64,000 nt of DNA, from positions 1,727,759 through 1,791,758 of the forward strand of contig CP070825.1 of NCBI GenBank assembly GCA_020344415.1. The letters run 5' to 3'. Both the position numbers and the translations under genes were made by a program. The stretch's first letter is position 1, and each line of letters opens with the position of its first letter. Shown one piece after another: positions 1 through 8,970 of this stretch. The stretch is from Candidatus Aminicenantota bacterium. GTDB lineage: Bacteria > Acidobacteriota > Aminicenantia > Aminicenantales > Aminicenantaceae. The notes below the pieces were generated by a model. It was not told where the DNA came from, searched no databases, and was given only the letters and a program-made list of their open reading frames with translations.

Positions 1-529
1 GGTCAATTGGATATTTTCAATCTTCGAGCATCAGGAGAAGCAATCGGTCATGGAGAAGTTAGCAACACGCTTATTCCTTTCTCCTCAAGTCTATCACAGA
101 GAAATTCTGAATTTTCACTTGGTTTTGTAGCGTCTGCTTCGATAAAGAATACGCCGATCGGAATGATCTTCAACTACAAATATCTCTCCGAGAACAATCC
201 GAGCGGCTATTTAAAATTCACCAAAGATGGAACAGAAACTCATCTGAATAGATTCAACTGGGGCTGGTCCACGATCAAAGGATGCAATAAGATATTTGGA
301 ACTTCAACTAATATTGACGCCTTCTGGATGGTTTGGTGGAACATTTGGACTTCTCTTTGGCCATAGACTATCTATAGGCCTGTTTCTTGATCTTCCTGTA
401 TATTATGACAAGTCGTTATCTACTGAGATCAGGGGAGGTGAAGAAGGCTTTTTCTGCGGAAAATCCGACGCCCAGCCAGCCATTCGTACACCCGTGGGTT
501 TTTGGACAATGGTGATCCTTAGGTGGTGA
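1..529 (+). pseudogene. 3' end of a probable outer-membrane protein gene, frameshifted
   Basis: The reading frame is open from base 1 (the true start lies outside the window) and runs to a stop at 364-366. A second frame, +1 relative to the first, carries on from about 300 to a stop at 527-529. The first part alternates polar and aromatic residues like a beta-barrel or exported beta-rich protein. The second frame keeps this character around 330-420 (a Gly/Phe/Leu-rich stretch followed by LFLDLPVYYDK), so the two pieces read as one protein with a one-base shift near 320-340. The second frame ends 9 bp before the convergent stop at 539, which fits a genuine gene end. The family is not recognised. 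The shift could be a real mutation or an assembly error. Confidence 0.45.
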
Positions 530-538
530 CAGAAAGGA

Positions 539-2344
539 TTACCGACTGATCTCAAGTAAAGCAACCCCCACCGCTCCTGGTCCAGCGTGGGCACCCAAGA
601 CAGGAGAAGCATTCATTATTAGAGAGACTTCCTGCCCCATCGTTTCCTTTATTCTTTCTGCAATTCTCTTCCCTAATTCAAGAGCATTGGTATGGGCAAC
701 AGCAATAGAAAAACTTACCTCTGGATGCGTAATCTTTGCTGCCCTTATCTTCTCAAATACCATATCTAAAATTTTCTTTTCTAAGTTCTTCTTTCCTCTT
801 GTTTTGCCTACAGGGTCAAGAGCTCCCTCACGACTTATAGAGAGAATTGGGTTGATATTTAAAACTTTGGCAATAACTCCTTTGGCTTTGGTGACCCTCC
901 CCCCTTTGACCAGGTATTTCAGAGTGGGCAGGCCAATAAAAATCTGGTTGCTTTCAATAGCTTTCTTTATCCGTGCCAAGGTTGCTTTAACATCCAAACC
1001 TTCTTTTCGAGCACTAATCCCTTCCATCATAATCAAGCCCAGGCCCACCGAGATATTCCTCCCGTCAAGAACAGTGATCCTTTGAGGATCAATATTATTA
1101 GCTGCTTGGAGAGCTGTTTGAAAAGTTCCACTTAATCCCCCTGACACATGAAACGAAATAATCGATTGATAATGAACAAGAAGATGTTCATAAATCCTGG
1201 AAAAATCCATAAGACTGGGCTGGGATGTTTTAGGGGGAGTGGAAGATTGTTTCATTATCTGATAAAACTCTTCAGGGATTATGTCCACTTTATCTGTGTA
1301 AACCCTATCCATAGCCTGAAATTTTACAGGAACGAAATAAATATCGTTATTTTCAATATGCTCATCGAATATGTCACAAGTTGTATCTGATACAAACGCC
1401 AAATGCTTCTTCTCGGAAGTTGGCAAATCAGGCGAAAATGCGAAAATTCTCTTTGAAGTCACCTCTCCGAACTGAGATGCTGAGGAGAATATTTCCTCTG
1501 GATTTCCAGTCATAACATGAAATTTTGCAAAATTTGAAGAGCCATGAAAAATCAGATTCTCACCAAGAGAATTCATTTTTTCGATCAAACCAGGACGGTC
1601 AAGATTTGTCTTCCGGACACAACATTCTGCACAAAACTGCGGTTTTTCTTCAGGAGCAACTTTTTCCTCTATATATATTTGGTTCTTCTGTGGCGATACA
1701 GGCTGCAGTTTCCCCTTTTCGATGAAATGGACTATACCCTCAAGAAAATATATAAAAGCTTTTCCTCCAGCATCCACGACTTTATGCTTTCTTAATATTT
1801 CAAGCTGCTGAGGAGTCTCTTTAAGAGCTAACAATGCTCTTTCAAGAGATTTTCGAAGCAGCAGCACAAAATCATTTGTAGTTGAAGATAGTATCTCCAG
1901 CTCATCAGCCCACTCTCTGAATACTGTCAAAACGGTTCCCTCCTGGGGATTCTCCAGGGATTCATAAGCTCTGGCAACAGCCAGGACAGCCGCTTTGGGA
2001 ATATTCTCGACAACAGCTCTATCGTAATCTCCCATTCCCTCGGCAAAACCGGAAAGGAATTGAGCAAAGATTATCCCTGAATATCCGAGAGCAGAGGCAA
2101 CTGCAACATCAGCAATACTTCTGCTGCTTTTGTTTATTGAAGTCTCCCACCGAGGAAATTTTTCAATTATGGGCGCTAAAGTTTTTCTCAGGTTTGAACC
2201 TGTATCTTTATCAGGTATTGGGAAAACGTTTATTCTGTTGAGTTCTTTTTCGTGAGAAATGATTTCTTTCAACCCAGCTAGAACAGCATGCTGGTAACGG
2301 AGACCATCAAGGTATCTTATTTGGACAGCAGTCGATTTTTCCAC
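539..2344 (-). CDS. Fused DhaL/FakA-type kinase and DegV/FakB fatty-acid-binding protein
   Basis: The 601-residue protein joins both halves of the bacterial fatty-acid kinase. Residues 1-210 are a DhaL (Dak2) ATP-binding domain with NVFPIPDKDTGSN at 39-51. The two aspartates expected to hold Mg-ATP are kept, while the usual glycine between them is lysine. Residues about 235-300 match the FakA middle domain. Residues about 314-601 are a DegV/FakB fold with SDTTCD (319-324), TSQPS and SGGLSGT, the segments that bind the fatty-acid carboxylate in FakB. In Firmicutes FakA phosphorylates a fatty acid held by a separate FakB, and the acyl phosphate feeds PlsX/PlsY. Here both would be one chain. Acyltransferase PlsY genes occur at 13993 and 27409. 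It stands alone, divergent from the symporter at 2602. Confidence 0.88.
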   Translation of the reverse strand: MEKSTAVQIRYLDGLRYQHAVLAGLKEIISHEKELNRINVFPIPDKDTGSNLRKTLAPIIEKFPRWETSINKSSRSIADVAVASALGYSGIIFAQFLSGFAEGMGDYDRAVVENIPKAAVLAVARAYESLENPQEGTVLTVFREWADELEILSSTTNDFVLLLRKSLERALLALKETPQQLEILRKHKVVDAGGKAFIYFLEGIVHFIEKGKLQPVSPQKNQIYIEEKVAPEEKPQFCAECCVRKTNLDRPGLIEKMNSLGENLIFHGSSNFAKFHVMTGNPEEIFSSASQFGEVTSKRIFAFSPDLPTSEKKHLAFVSDTTCDIFDEHIENNDIYFVPVKFQAMDRVYTDKVDIIPEEFYQIMKQSSTPPKTSQPSLMDFSRIYEHLLVHYQSIISFHVSGGLSGTFQTALQAANNIDPQRITVLDGRNISVGLGLIMMEGISARKEGLDVKATLARIKKAIESNQIFIGLPTLKYLVKGGRVTKAKGVIAKVLNINPILSISREGALDPVGKTRGKKNLEKKILDMVFEKIRAAKITHPEVSFSIAVAHTNALELGKRIAERIKETMGQEVSLIMNASPVLGAHAGPGAVGVALLEISR

Positions 2345-2390
2345 TTTTTGTTTATGATATCATTTTTTCAAATCGGTTCCAACATCCAAC

Positions 2391-2543
2391 GGGGTCAGGC
2401 TTTCATAATTTTCATAACTTGAATATTTTTCAAATAATGGGGACAGGCTACTTTTTTTTAATAAAATCCATATATAGAAAATGTGGGTTTGATGAATCAA
2501 ACCCCAGCAGATAAATCAAGAAAAAGAGAACTGTCCCCTTTTT
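2391..2543. repeat. Dispersed palindromic repeat with inverted ends and central hairpin
   Basis: A half-end GGGGTCAGGC lies at 2391-2400. A fuller element runs 2439-2543: left end GGGGACAGGCTAC followed by T's, a central perfect hairpin GGGTTTGAT-GA-ATCAAACCC with 9-bp arms (2485-2504), and a right end AAAAAGAGAACTGTCCCC that is inverted relative to the left. The central hairpin resembles that of the element at 42348-42476. There is no ORF inside. It sits between the divergent genes at 2344 and 2602, and its right end is 6 bp from the -35 box of the second. Confidence 0.75.
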
Positions 2544-2548
2544 ATTCA

Positions 2549-2577
2549 TTGACTTTATGATTCATCCACTGTAAAAA
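2549..2577 (+). promoter_or_regulatory. Sigma-70-type promoter for the symporter gene
   Basis: TTGACT (2549-2554), a 17-bp spacer and TAAAAA (2572-2577). Transcription would start near 2584, giving a leader of about 18 nt before the ATG at 2602. Confidence 0.55.
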
Positions 2578-2601
2578 ACAAATGGTCAAAAAGTAGGTTT
2601 A

Positions 2602-4707
2602 ATGCGTATCTGGGGCCTTCACATTTTCGATGTGGGGATCATTATCCTTTATATTTTGGTTATCCTATGGCTTGGTAAACGAGCCGGTCAAAAAACAAGG
2701 AGCACAGGAGATTTTTTTCTAGCTGGACGCAAATTGGGCAAATTCTATCAGTTCTTTCTCAACTTTGGCTGTTCAACCAATGCTGACCAGGCTGTGGCTG
2801 TCTCGCGTGAAATATACCGCCAGGGCATAGGCGGCATGTGGATTCAATACCTCGTTCTCTTTTTAACTCCCTTTTACTGGTTCACAACATTCTTCTTCCG
2901 CCGTATTCGGTTGACAACCATAGGCGATTACTTCACAGAGCGATTCAAAAGCAAGTTTCTGGGAGGAAGCTACGCCGTCTTTATCTTACTCATGTCTCTT
3001 CTGGGCGTCGGTATAGCCTATATGGTCGCAGCAAAGACTATGATGGCTATGACGCCAAAATCTTCTGAAAAACTCACCTATGAAGAACGTTTGAGTGTTG
3101 AACAATTCCGGGAGTACCGAGAACTCAGGTCCAGGCTGGATGAAGGCTTTGGTCCGGAAGAAGGACTACGATATGAAGAATTAAACGAAAAAAATAAAAA
3201 AGGTGAATTGCATTCCTTTATTTCCCATACAGATCCAATCCTTTTTTATTTTATCTTTGCAGTTATTGTCGGGATTTATACGATGCTGGGAGGATTCAGG
3301 GCAGCAGCCATCACAGATGCCATACAGGGATTTCTCATTATTATCTTCTCCCTTATTCTCATCCCCATAGGATTGCACAAGATTGGTGGTTTTTCTGGCC
3401 TTCATGCTTCTGTGCCTGACTATATGTTTGAACTATTCGGTTCGGTCACCATGAGTGAATATGCCTGGTATACGATATTTGCAATGGCTCTTGCCAATCT
3501 TATCTCAATCATTGCTGTGGCTCCGGGCATGCAAACAGCGGGCTCTGCGAAAGACGAGATGACAGCACGCTTTGGCATGATCGGCGGGATGTTTTTTAAA
3601 AGGTTTATCATGATCTTCTGGGCCTTAGCAGGCTTATTGGCAATCGGCCTCTACGCTGGGATGCTTCACGACCCAGATTTAATCTGGGGATACATGACAA
3701 AAGACCTGCTCTTTCCAGGAGCAATTGGGCTTATGCTAGTAGGAGTGTTGGCAGCAAATATGTCCACACTGGATGCAAGCACTGTTTCCTATTCCGCTCT
3801 TTTCATCAACAATCTTTATGAACCATTCAGGCCTAATAAATCGCAGAGACATTACTTGATTATTGGTCGAATCGCTATTGCCGTAACACTTTTAGGCGGC
3901 ATAGGTGTAGCCCTTTTCATCAATAATCTATTGGTGCTATTCAAATATGCAATTTCTATTCCAGCAATTTATGGTGCCTCTATCTGGTTGGGATTTTTAT
4001 GGCGCCGATTGACAAAATCGGCAATTATCATCCAGGTTGCTGTCTGTTTAATCATTTACGCTCTAATTCCCAATCTCTTCCAAACTTTGGACTGGGCCAA
4101 ACACAATAAATCCTTTCTATTAGAAACCAAACCCAAAACCATAATCATTACAACTAGCGCTCTAAAGGAAGATGTGGAAGCAGGAAAGGCAGATTTTGTG
4201 GGTCAGTCTATTGAAAAACCGCATACCATCGAACCAATCGGCATATTCTTTGAGGATGTCGCCCGGATTGACACTGCTGATCCCTCCTCACCCAAGCTAG
4301 GAATAGGAAGATTCCACGCAGAAATTTGGGTGTTGAGCTGGTTTGGCATCGATTTTTCTAACTTTACAAAGGCACAACTTGTTGCTGTGCGATTCTTGTT
4401 TGATGCGCTGTTTCCTTTTCTTCTCCTCTTCCTCATATCTTATGTAACAAAGCCAACTCCCAAAGAGAATCAGGATAGATTCTTTGCCAAGCTGCATACA
4501 CCTGTCCAGAAAACACCAGGAGAGGAGAAGCTCGCTCTTGAGGACTCCTACAGTAATCCGGGAAAATTTGAAAAGGATAAGATTTGGCCGGGATCCAAAT
4601 GGGAAATACTCAAACCGAGTAAAGCAGATTTCCTGGGCTTTGGAGGACGCTGGATACTGGTAGGTGTGATTATCCTTTTGCTCTGGTTGATGGTGTCAAT
4701 AAGATAA
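2602..4707 (+). CDS. Sodium:solute symporter (SSS/SGLT family)
   Basis: A 701-residue polytopic membrane protein of the solute:sodium symporter family. The N-terminus FDVGIIILYILVILWLGKRAG, the STGDFFLAGRKL segment and the AITDAIQGFLIII helix are typical of SSS sugar and organic-solute carriers. It is longer than the usual 500-550 residues. A charged insert of about 50 residues (roughly 150-200, rich in Glu/Lys/Arg) separates two helices, and a periplasmic-looking stretch plus one more helix and a hydrophilic tail extend the C-terminus. It converges with the rhamnose operon (54 bp gap). Uptake of rhamnose or another deoxyhexose with Na+ is a reasonable inference from position only; the substrate cannot be read from the sequence. 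Confidence 0.85.
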   Translation: MRIWGLHIFDVGIIILYILVILWLGKRAGQKTRSTGDFFLAGRKLGKFYQFFLNFGCSTNADQAVAVSREIYRQGIGGMWIQYLVLFLTPFYWFTTFFFRRIRLTTIGDYFTERFKSKFLGGSYAVFILLMSLLGVGIAYMVAAKTMMAMTPKSSEKLTYEERLSVEQFREYRELRSRLDEGFGPEEGLRYEELNEKNKKGELHSFISHTDPILFYFIFAVIVGIYTMLGGFRAAAITDAIQGFLIIIFSLILIPIGLHKIGGFSGLHASVPDYMFELFGSVTMSEYAWYTIFAMALANLISIIAVAPGMQTAGSAKDEMTARFGMIGGMFFKRFIMIFWALAGLLAIGLYAGMLHDPDLIWGYMTKDLLFPGAIGLMLVGVLAANMSTLDASTVSYSALFINNLYEPFRPNKSQRHYLIIGRIAIAVTLLGGIGVALFINNLLVLFKYAISIPAIYGASIWLGFLWRRLTKSAIIIQVAVCLIIYALIPNLFQTLDWAKHNKSFLLETKPKTIIITTSALKEDVEAGKADFVGQSIEKPHTIEPIGIFFEDVARIDTADPSSPKLGIGRFHAEIWVLSWFGIDFSNFTKAQLVAVRFLFDALFPFLLLFLISYVTKPTPKENQDRFFAKLHTPVQKTPGEEKLALEDSYSNPGKFEKDKIWPGSKWEILKPSKADFLGFGGRWILVGVIILLLWLMVSIR

Positions 4708-4722
4708 GACTATCTGATAAAC

Positions 4723-4759
4723 CTGTATCATTCATCGGCATTATTTTTGAATAATTCAG
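4723..4759. repeat. Short hairpin of the CTG..ATTATTC family, convergent gene end
   Basis: CTGTATCATTC (4723-4733) pairs with GAATAATTCAG (4749-4759) with two mismatches. Related hairpins occur at 44390-44423 and 53641-53705. It lies between the convergent ends at 4707 and 4761, so it may act as a transcript end. Confidence 0.4.
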
Positions 4760-4760
4760 A

Positions 4761-5918
4761 TTAATAAACGCACTTCCTGGCTTCATCTGCAAAAGCATGA
4801 ATCAATTCGCTATCCGCATCAAAGAAATGGTCAGAAGGAGCTAATATGTAGCCCCCTCCCTCACCTGCTTCTTCGAAACAGCGGCGCACTTCCTTCCTTG
4901 TCTCCGAAGAGGAGCAATCTCTGAAATAGAGTGACTGATCAAAGCCTCCTATCAAACACACTCTATCTCCGATTCTTTTCTTGGCCTCTTTCAAGTCGAC
5001 ATCTCCTCCTAGCGAGGGCGGCGTAAATGTTTCCATCGCATCCGGATTCATATCCGCAATCTTTTCGAGAATAGGCATCATACCACCACACGTATGATAA
5101 ACAACACGCTGTCCTTTCATATGAGCAAGTTCGATGAGCCCTGAATCGTAGGGAGCAACAAATTCCTCAAATATTCTCGGTGAAATAACAGTGGATGATG
5201 CATCACCGCCTCCAAGTTCGACGACATCAAATTTCGCACCGCCCATAGAATAGATATAGGATGCTTTTCTCTCCTTCAAGATCTTCAGGAAGGAATGCAC
5301 CCATTCAGGGTCGTCATAAGTTCCCATGATGAGCTTTTCAATCCCGTACAAGACCGAAGCATCTTGCCAGCAGCCCGGTTGACCGTATACATCAAACCCA
5401 GGGATCGAACCACGGATTATTCCTCTATCACCGAATTCTTCGGCTTCCTTGTTTACCCTCTCTACATCGCAGAGGGGAAACGGTGCATACTTGGCAAAGA
5501 TATCTATATCTGATTTTTCTTTGATCATTCGCTCTGTAACCCAGGTCGTATGCCTATCTGATTGTAACACCATGGAAAGGTTTCTTTCAGGGTTCATAAA
5601 ATAGAAACGTGTGATTTTGTATTCTGGATTAGGGACATCCTCTGTTTTAATCTTCCAGTTTTCTGAGCTTATGCGTTGGGCTTCTAAAAATCCTGTTTCC
5701 CTTTGCTCTGGATCATAATATTCACTGCGTGAAAGATTAGGCCGGTAAGCAACAGCCCATCGGATAGGGTCCAGTCCAAAATAGTCGAAAAACTCTTGAT
5801 AGGACATTCCGTTCATGTAGGTTTTCAGGAAATAGGGCATGACATGATGTGTTGTGACTGGAAGTCTATCAGGGATTTCTCGCTTTAACGCTGACAGGAA
5901 CCGCTGCCTTGAAGTCAT
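4761..5918 (-). CDS. Uroporphyrinogen-decarboxylase (UROD/MtbA-like) family protein
   Basis: A 385-residue (beta/alpha)8 UROD-superfamily protein: N-terminal TSRQRFLSALKREIPDRLPV, a central GSIPGFDVYGQPG segment and YHTCGGMMPIL near residue 275. His and Cys of that last motif match two zinc ligands of the methylcobamide:CoM methyltransferase branch; the third (a late Cys) is not obvious. True heme-pathway UROD has a different N-terminus (FLRA.RRQ), so a heme role is unlikely. It is the last gene of the rhaB-rhaA operon, 6 bp after rhaA, with no clear ribosome-binding site, which suggests coupled translation. Members of this family often accompany sugar genes in uncultured bacteria, but their reaction is unknown to me. 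Confidence 0.8.
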   Translation of the reverse strand: MTSRQRFLSALKREIPDRLPVTTHHVMPYFLKTYMNGMSYQEFFDYFGLDPIRWAVAYRPNLSRSEYYDPEQRETGFLEAQRISSENWKIKTEDVPNPEYKITRFYFMNPERNLSMVLQSDRHTTWVTERMIKEKSDIDIFAKYAPFPLCDVERVNKEAEEFGDRGIIRGSIPGFDVYGQPGCWQDASVLYGIEKLIMGTYDDPEWVHSFLKILKERKASYIYSMGGAKFDVVELGGGDASSTVISPRIFEEFVAPYDSGLIELAHMKGQRVVYHTCGGMMPILEKIADMNPDAMETFTPPSLGGDVDLKEAKKRIGDRVCLIGGFDQSLYFRDCSSSETRKEVRRCFEEAGEGGGYILAPSDHFFDADSELIHAFADEARKCVY

Positions 5919-5924
5919 TATTAG

Positions 5925-7193
5925 TTATTTGCGCTTGCTAGTAACTTCTCGATCGTAGAGTTTTATTTCTTCCATCCAAGATTCGCCAACAGGGACGCCC
6001 ATTCTCAGGCAGTAGTAATCCCAGATTGTACCGAAAGGCATGGTTTTGAATTCTTCCATGAGTGCGAGCCGTGCAAAATTATTTCCTGATTTCTCTGCCT
6101 CTTTGAGCCTCTCCCGGGGTTCCAAGAGGGCGCACAGCAAACCCTTTAATGTTGCCCGCGCTCCAATCACCCAAGCGCCTACTCGATTCATGCTTGCATC
6201 AAAAAAATCGAGAGCAATATGCACCCTGTCTAAGGCATCGCTGCGGACAATCTCTTCTGTCAGGCTTTTTACCTCGTCATTCAAAATAACAACATGGTCG
6301 CTGTCCCATCTCACTCCACGGCTGATGTGAAGAAGAAGCTCATCGGAAAACAGCAGAATGGAAGATATTTTATCTGCAACCGATTCAGTAGGATGAAAAT
6401 GCCCCAGATCAAGGCACAGCATTTTTCCCTTTGAAAGTGCATAGCCCATATAGAATTCATGGGAACCGACCACAAAAGACTCGCTCCCTATACCAAAAAG
6501 TTTGCTCTCTAGAGAATCCTTCATCTCTGAAGGGCTGTATTCAATCTTATAAATCTCGTCCAGAGATTCTTTCAGGAGGATGCGATGGGTCCCGCGATGG
6601 ACTGGGCTATCTTTGGTGCCATCAGGTATCCAGAGATTATGAATGCAAGGGCTCTGAAGCTCTCGTCCCATTATTGCGCTGATTTCGCGACAGCGTTTCA
6701 CGTGTTCAATCCAGAATTCGCGAATCTCCTTTTCCATGCTACTCAGAGTAAAGCCGGAATCTGCTTTCGGATGAGAGAAGCAGGTTGGGTTAAAATCAAG
6801 CTTAAGGCCCTCCTTTTTTGCCCAATCGATCCAACTCTTATAGTGCTCTTGACCTATTTTATCTCTCTCTACTTGCTTTCCGCCGAAATCCCTATACATA
6901 GCATGCAGATTCAACCGATGACTCCCAGGAATCATGGAGTAGGCTTTCTTAAGGTCCATCCGAAGCTCATCAACTGTCCTCGCTCTCCCTGGGTGGCTGC
7001 CAGTCACCTGGATGCCTCCCCCTTCAAGGCGAGAATCTGGCTTCTCGAATCCTCCCAGATCATCGCCTTGCCAACAATGGAGAGAAAGGGATACATTTTC
7101 TAAAAGTTCAAGAGCTCTATCAGAATCCACACCAAATTGGGAATAGCGCTCTTGAGCTAATTGGTAAGCATTCTCAATCTTTGTTGAATCCAT
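5925..7193 (-). CDS. rhaA: L-rhamnose isomerase
   Basis: RhaA converts L-rhamnose to L-rhamnulose, the first step of phosphorylative rhamnose use. The 422-residue protein shows the family landmarks: SLSLHCWQGDDLGGFE near the N-terminus, LDFNPTCFSHPKADSGFTLS, HNLWIPDGTKD, GSHEFYMGYALSKGKMLCLDLGHFHPTE and SRGVRWDSDHVV; the acidic and histidine residues in these segments form the metal site in known structures. The frame is open to an upstream ATG at 7214, but the ATG at 7193 is preceded by AAAGGGGAGATCACG, a good ribosome-binding site, so the shorter start is chosen. It is the middle gene of rhaB-rhaA-UROD, 86 bp after rhaB. Confidence 0.95.
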   Translation of the reverse strand: MDSTKIENAYQLAQERYSQFGVDSDRALELLENVSLSLHCWQGDDLGGFEKPDSRLEGGGIQVTGSHPGRARTVDELRMDLKKAYSMIPGSHRLNLHAMYRDFGGKQVERDKIGQEHYKSWIDWAKKEGLKLDFNPTCFSHPKADSGFTLSSMEKEIREFWIEHVKRCREISAIMGRELQSPCIHNLWIPDGTKDSPVHRGTHRILLKESLDEIYKIEYSPSEMKDSLESKLFGIGSESFVVGSHEFYMGYALSKGKMLCLDLGHFHPTESVADKISSILLFSDELLLHISRGVRWDSDHVVILNDEVKSLTEEIVRSDALDRVHIALDFFDASMNRVGAWVIGARATLKGLLCALLEPRERLKEAEKSGNNFARLALMEEFKTMPFGTIWDYYCLRMGVPVGESWMEEIKLYDREVTSKRK

Positions 7194-7279
7194 CGTGATC
7201 TCCCCTTTAATCAATCAAATTTAGATCTCATTTCCTACTATTTCATAAAACTTATGGCAGATATTGTAATAAAACAGGC

Positions 7280-8755
7280 TTAAGCGCCGGTTATGTTCTG
7301 AAACCTCTCATAAGCTGATTCCCATTCTGGTGTCTTCTCCGGCTTATACTTCACGAGCTCAAAAGATTCTTTGATGATTTCCCTCATATCTTTGTCAGAA
7401 TCAATAAATCCTAAAGAGAGGGCCTGAACCATGATATTCCCGATCGCTGTCGCCTCGACCGGACCTGCAATAACAGGGAGCCCTGTTGCGTTTGCTGTGA
7501 ACTGACAGAGCAGACGATTCTGCGCGCCTCCGCCTATGATATGGACCCTATGAATTGGATGTGGATATATTTTCTTTAGCTGATCGAGAACAAGACGGTA
7601 TTTTAATGCGAGGCTTTCGAGGATGCTGCGCACATAATCAGCAGGTGAATCAGGCACTGGTTGACCTGTTTTTTGGCAGAACTCACGAACGGCCAGAGGC
7701 ATATCTTCTGGATTGAGAAATCCTTTCCAATCGGGCTGAATGATCGATCTGAACGAAGAAGCACTTTTAGCTGCATCTATCAATTCATCGTATCCATAAT
7801 TCCGCTCCCCAGCCCAGGCCCTGCGACACTCTTGCAACAGCCAAAGACCTGTAATATTCTTTAGAAAACGGAATGTTCCTTCAACTCCTCCTTCATTCGT
7901 GAAGTTTAAATCCAGGGTTTGGTCATTGATGATCGGATCTTTCGTTTCTATCCCCATGAGGGACCAGGTCCCACTGCTGATATACGCCCAGCCCTCGCTT
8001 TCAGCAGGAACTGCTGCAACAGCAGAACCAGTGTCATGTGAAGCTACCGCACAAACAGGAACCTGGTCTAATCCTGTCTCCTGGCAGATTTTTCGATCCA
8101 ACTTGCCCATAATCGTTCCAGGCGGGATAATTTCTTGCATAATAGAGCTGGAAACGCCCAGCGCTTCAAACAGCTCGTCTTCCCATTCTTTCTTTCGAGG
8201 ATTGTAGAGTTGAGAGGTTGTAGCAAAAGTAAACTCTGTCTTTTTTTCTCCGGTCATCAAGTAATTGAATATATCCGGTATGAAAAGAAGGTCACTCGCA
8301 AAATCTAAAAGCTGAGGTTGATCCCTTTTCATCGCAAAGAGTTGGAATAGCGTATTGAGCTGAACAAACTGGATACCTGTCAATTGATATATGCGTTCGC
8401 GAGTAATCTTCTTGAACAATTCCTCCATAGCGCCTTCGGTCCGAGAGTCTCGATAAGCATATGGTAGGCCCAGTATAGTGCCATCAGGGGCTAACAAACC
8501 AAAATCAACTCCCCACGTATCGACAGCGATGCTTTCAGGACGAGCCTCTCCCTCTGAAACACAAAGCTTCATGCCTTTTTTCATCTCCTCGAAGAGGTGA
8601 AAAATGTTCCAGTATAAATGTCCCCTAATAGAAACCATTCCATTGGGAAAACGATTGAGTTCTTTTATATTTAATCGACCATCCTCAAGCCACCCCAGTA
8701 CAGTCCTGCCACTCTCAGCACCAAGGTCGAAAGCCAAATAAGCGGGAGTTTTCAT
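7280..8755 (-). CDS. rhaB: L-rhamnulokinase
   Basis: RhaB phosphorylates L-rhamnulose at O1 using ATP. The 491-residue protein is a FGGY/ASKHA kinase: phosphate loop AFDLGAESGR (9-18), AVDTWGVDFGLL, YRDSRT, ASHDTGSAVAAVP, ISSGTWSLMG, and the adenosine motif IIGGGAQNRLLCQFTANATG near the C-terminus; these segments are typical of RhaB rather than xylulokinase or glycerol kinase. Translation starts at the ATG behind AGGAATAAAGA. It opens the rhamnose operon. The rhamnulose-1-phosphate aldolase (rhaD) and a regulator are not in this window. Confidence 0.95.
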   Translation of the reverse strand: MKTPAYLAFDLGAESGRTVLGWLEDGRLNIKELNRFPNGMVSIRGHLYWNIFHLFEEMKKGMKLCVSEGEARPESIAVDTWGVDFGLLAPDGTILGLPYAYRDSRTEGAMEELFKKITRERIYQLTGIQFVQLNTLFQLFAMKRDQPQLLDFASDLLFIPDIFNYLMTGEKKTEFTFATTSQLYNPRKKEWEDELFEALGVSSSIMQEIIPPGTIMGKLDRKICQETGLDQVPVCAVASHDTGSAVAAVPAESEGWAYISSGTWSLMGIETKDPIINDQTLDLNFTNEGGVEGTFRFLKNITGLWLLQECRRAWAGERNYGYDELIDAAKSASSFRSIIQPDWKGFLNPEDMPLAVREFCQKTGQPVPDSPADYVRSILESLALKYRLVLDQLKKIYPHPIHRVHIIGGGAQNRLLCQFTANATGLPVIAGPVEATAIGNIMVQALSLGFIDSDKDMREIIKESFELVKYKPEKTPEWESAYERFQNITGA

Positions 8756-8763
8756 TCTTTATT

Positions 8764-8834
8764 CCTAAAGAAAGAGCAACTATAATCCTCTTAGGTTTGT
8801 CATCCAATTATCACACAAGCCGCTTTTCTGTCAA
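8764..8834 (-). promoter_or_regulatory. Promoter and possible operator of the rhamnose operon
   Basis: On the minus strand TTGACA (8829-8834), 16 bp, GATAAT (8807-8812). Between this and the rhaB start lies a weak dyad CCTAAAGA-N16-TCTTAGG (8764-8794), placed over the early transcribed region where a repressor could bind. The dyad is imperfect and tentative. Confidence 0.5.
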
Positions 8835-8901
8835 TGGCAGGAGACTTTCCCCAAGGTGCAACCCTCTCAAAGATTAGCTGGCTGGTTTTTTCCTTCTTGT
8901 A

Positions 8902-8920
8902 AAAAGGGGACTGTCCCCTT
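8902..8920. repeat. Perfect palindrome AAAGGGGAC-T-GTCCCCTTT
   Basis: Nine-bp arms around a single T, between divergent rhaB and asnS. It is the same core as the palindromes at 34616-34638 and 54033-54045 and the ends of the longer repeats. It lies 12 bp upstream of the asnS -35 box. Confidence 0.75.
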
Positions 8921-8932
8921 TAATTTAATTGA

Positions 8933-8961
8933 TTGACCTCAGCCTGTTACTCTTTTATAAT
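8933..8961 (+). promoter_or_regulatory. Strong sigma-70 promoter giving a nearly leaderless asnS mRNA
   Basis: TTGACC (8933-8938), 17-bp spacer, TATAAT (8956-8961). The expected start is A8968, three bases before the ATG at 8971. There is no room for a Shine-Dalgarno sequence. Confidence 0.7.
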
Positions 8962-8970
8962 TCCTGCATC

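Noticed and set aside
6585-7103. Open frame of 172 codons on the plus strand
   Set aside because: Lies entirely opposite rhaA, which has strong family motifs; a shadow frame.
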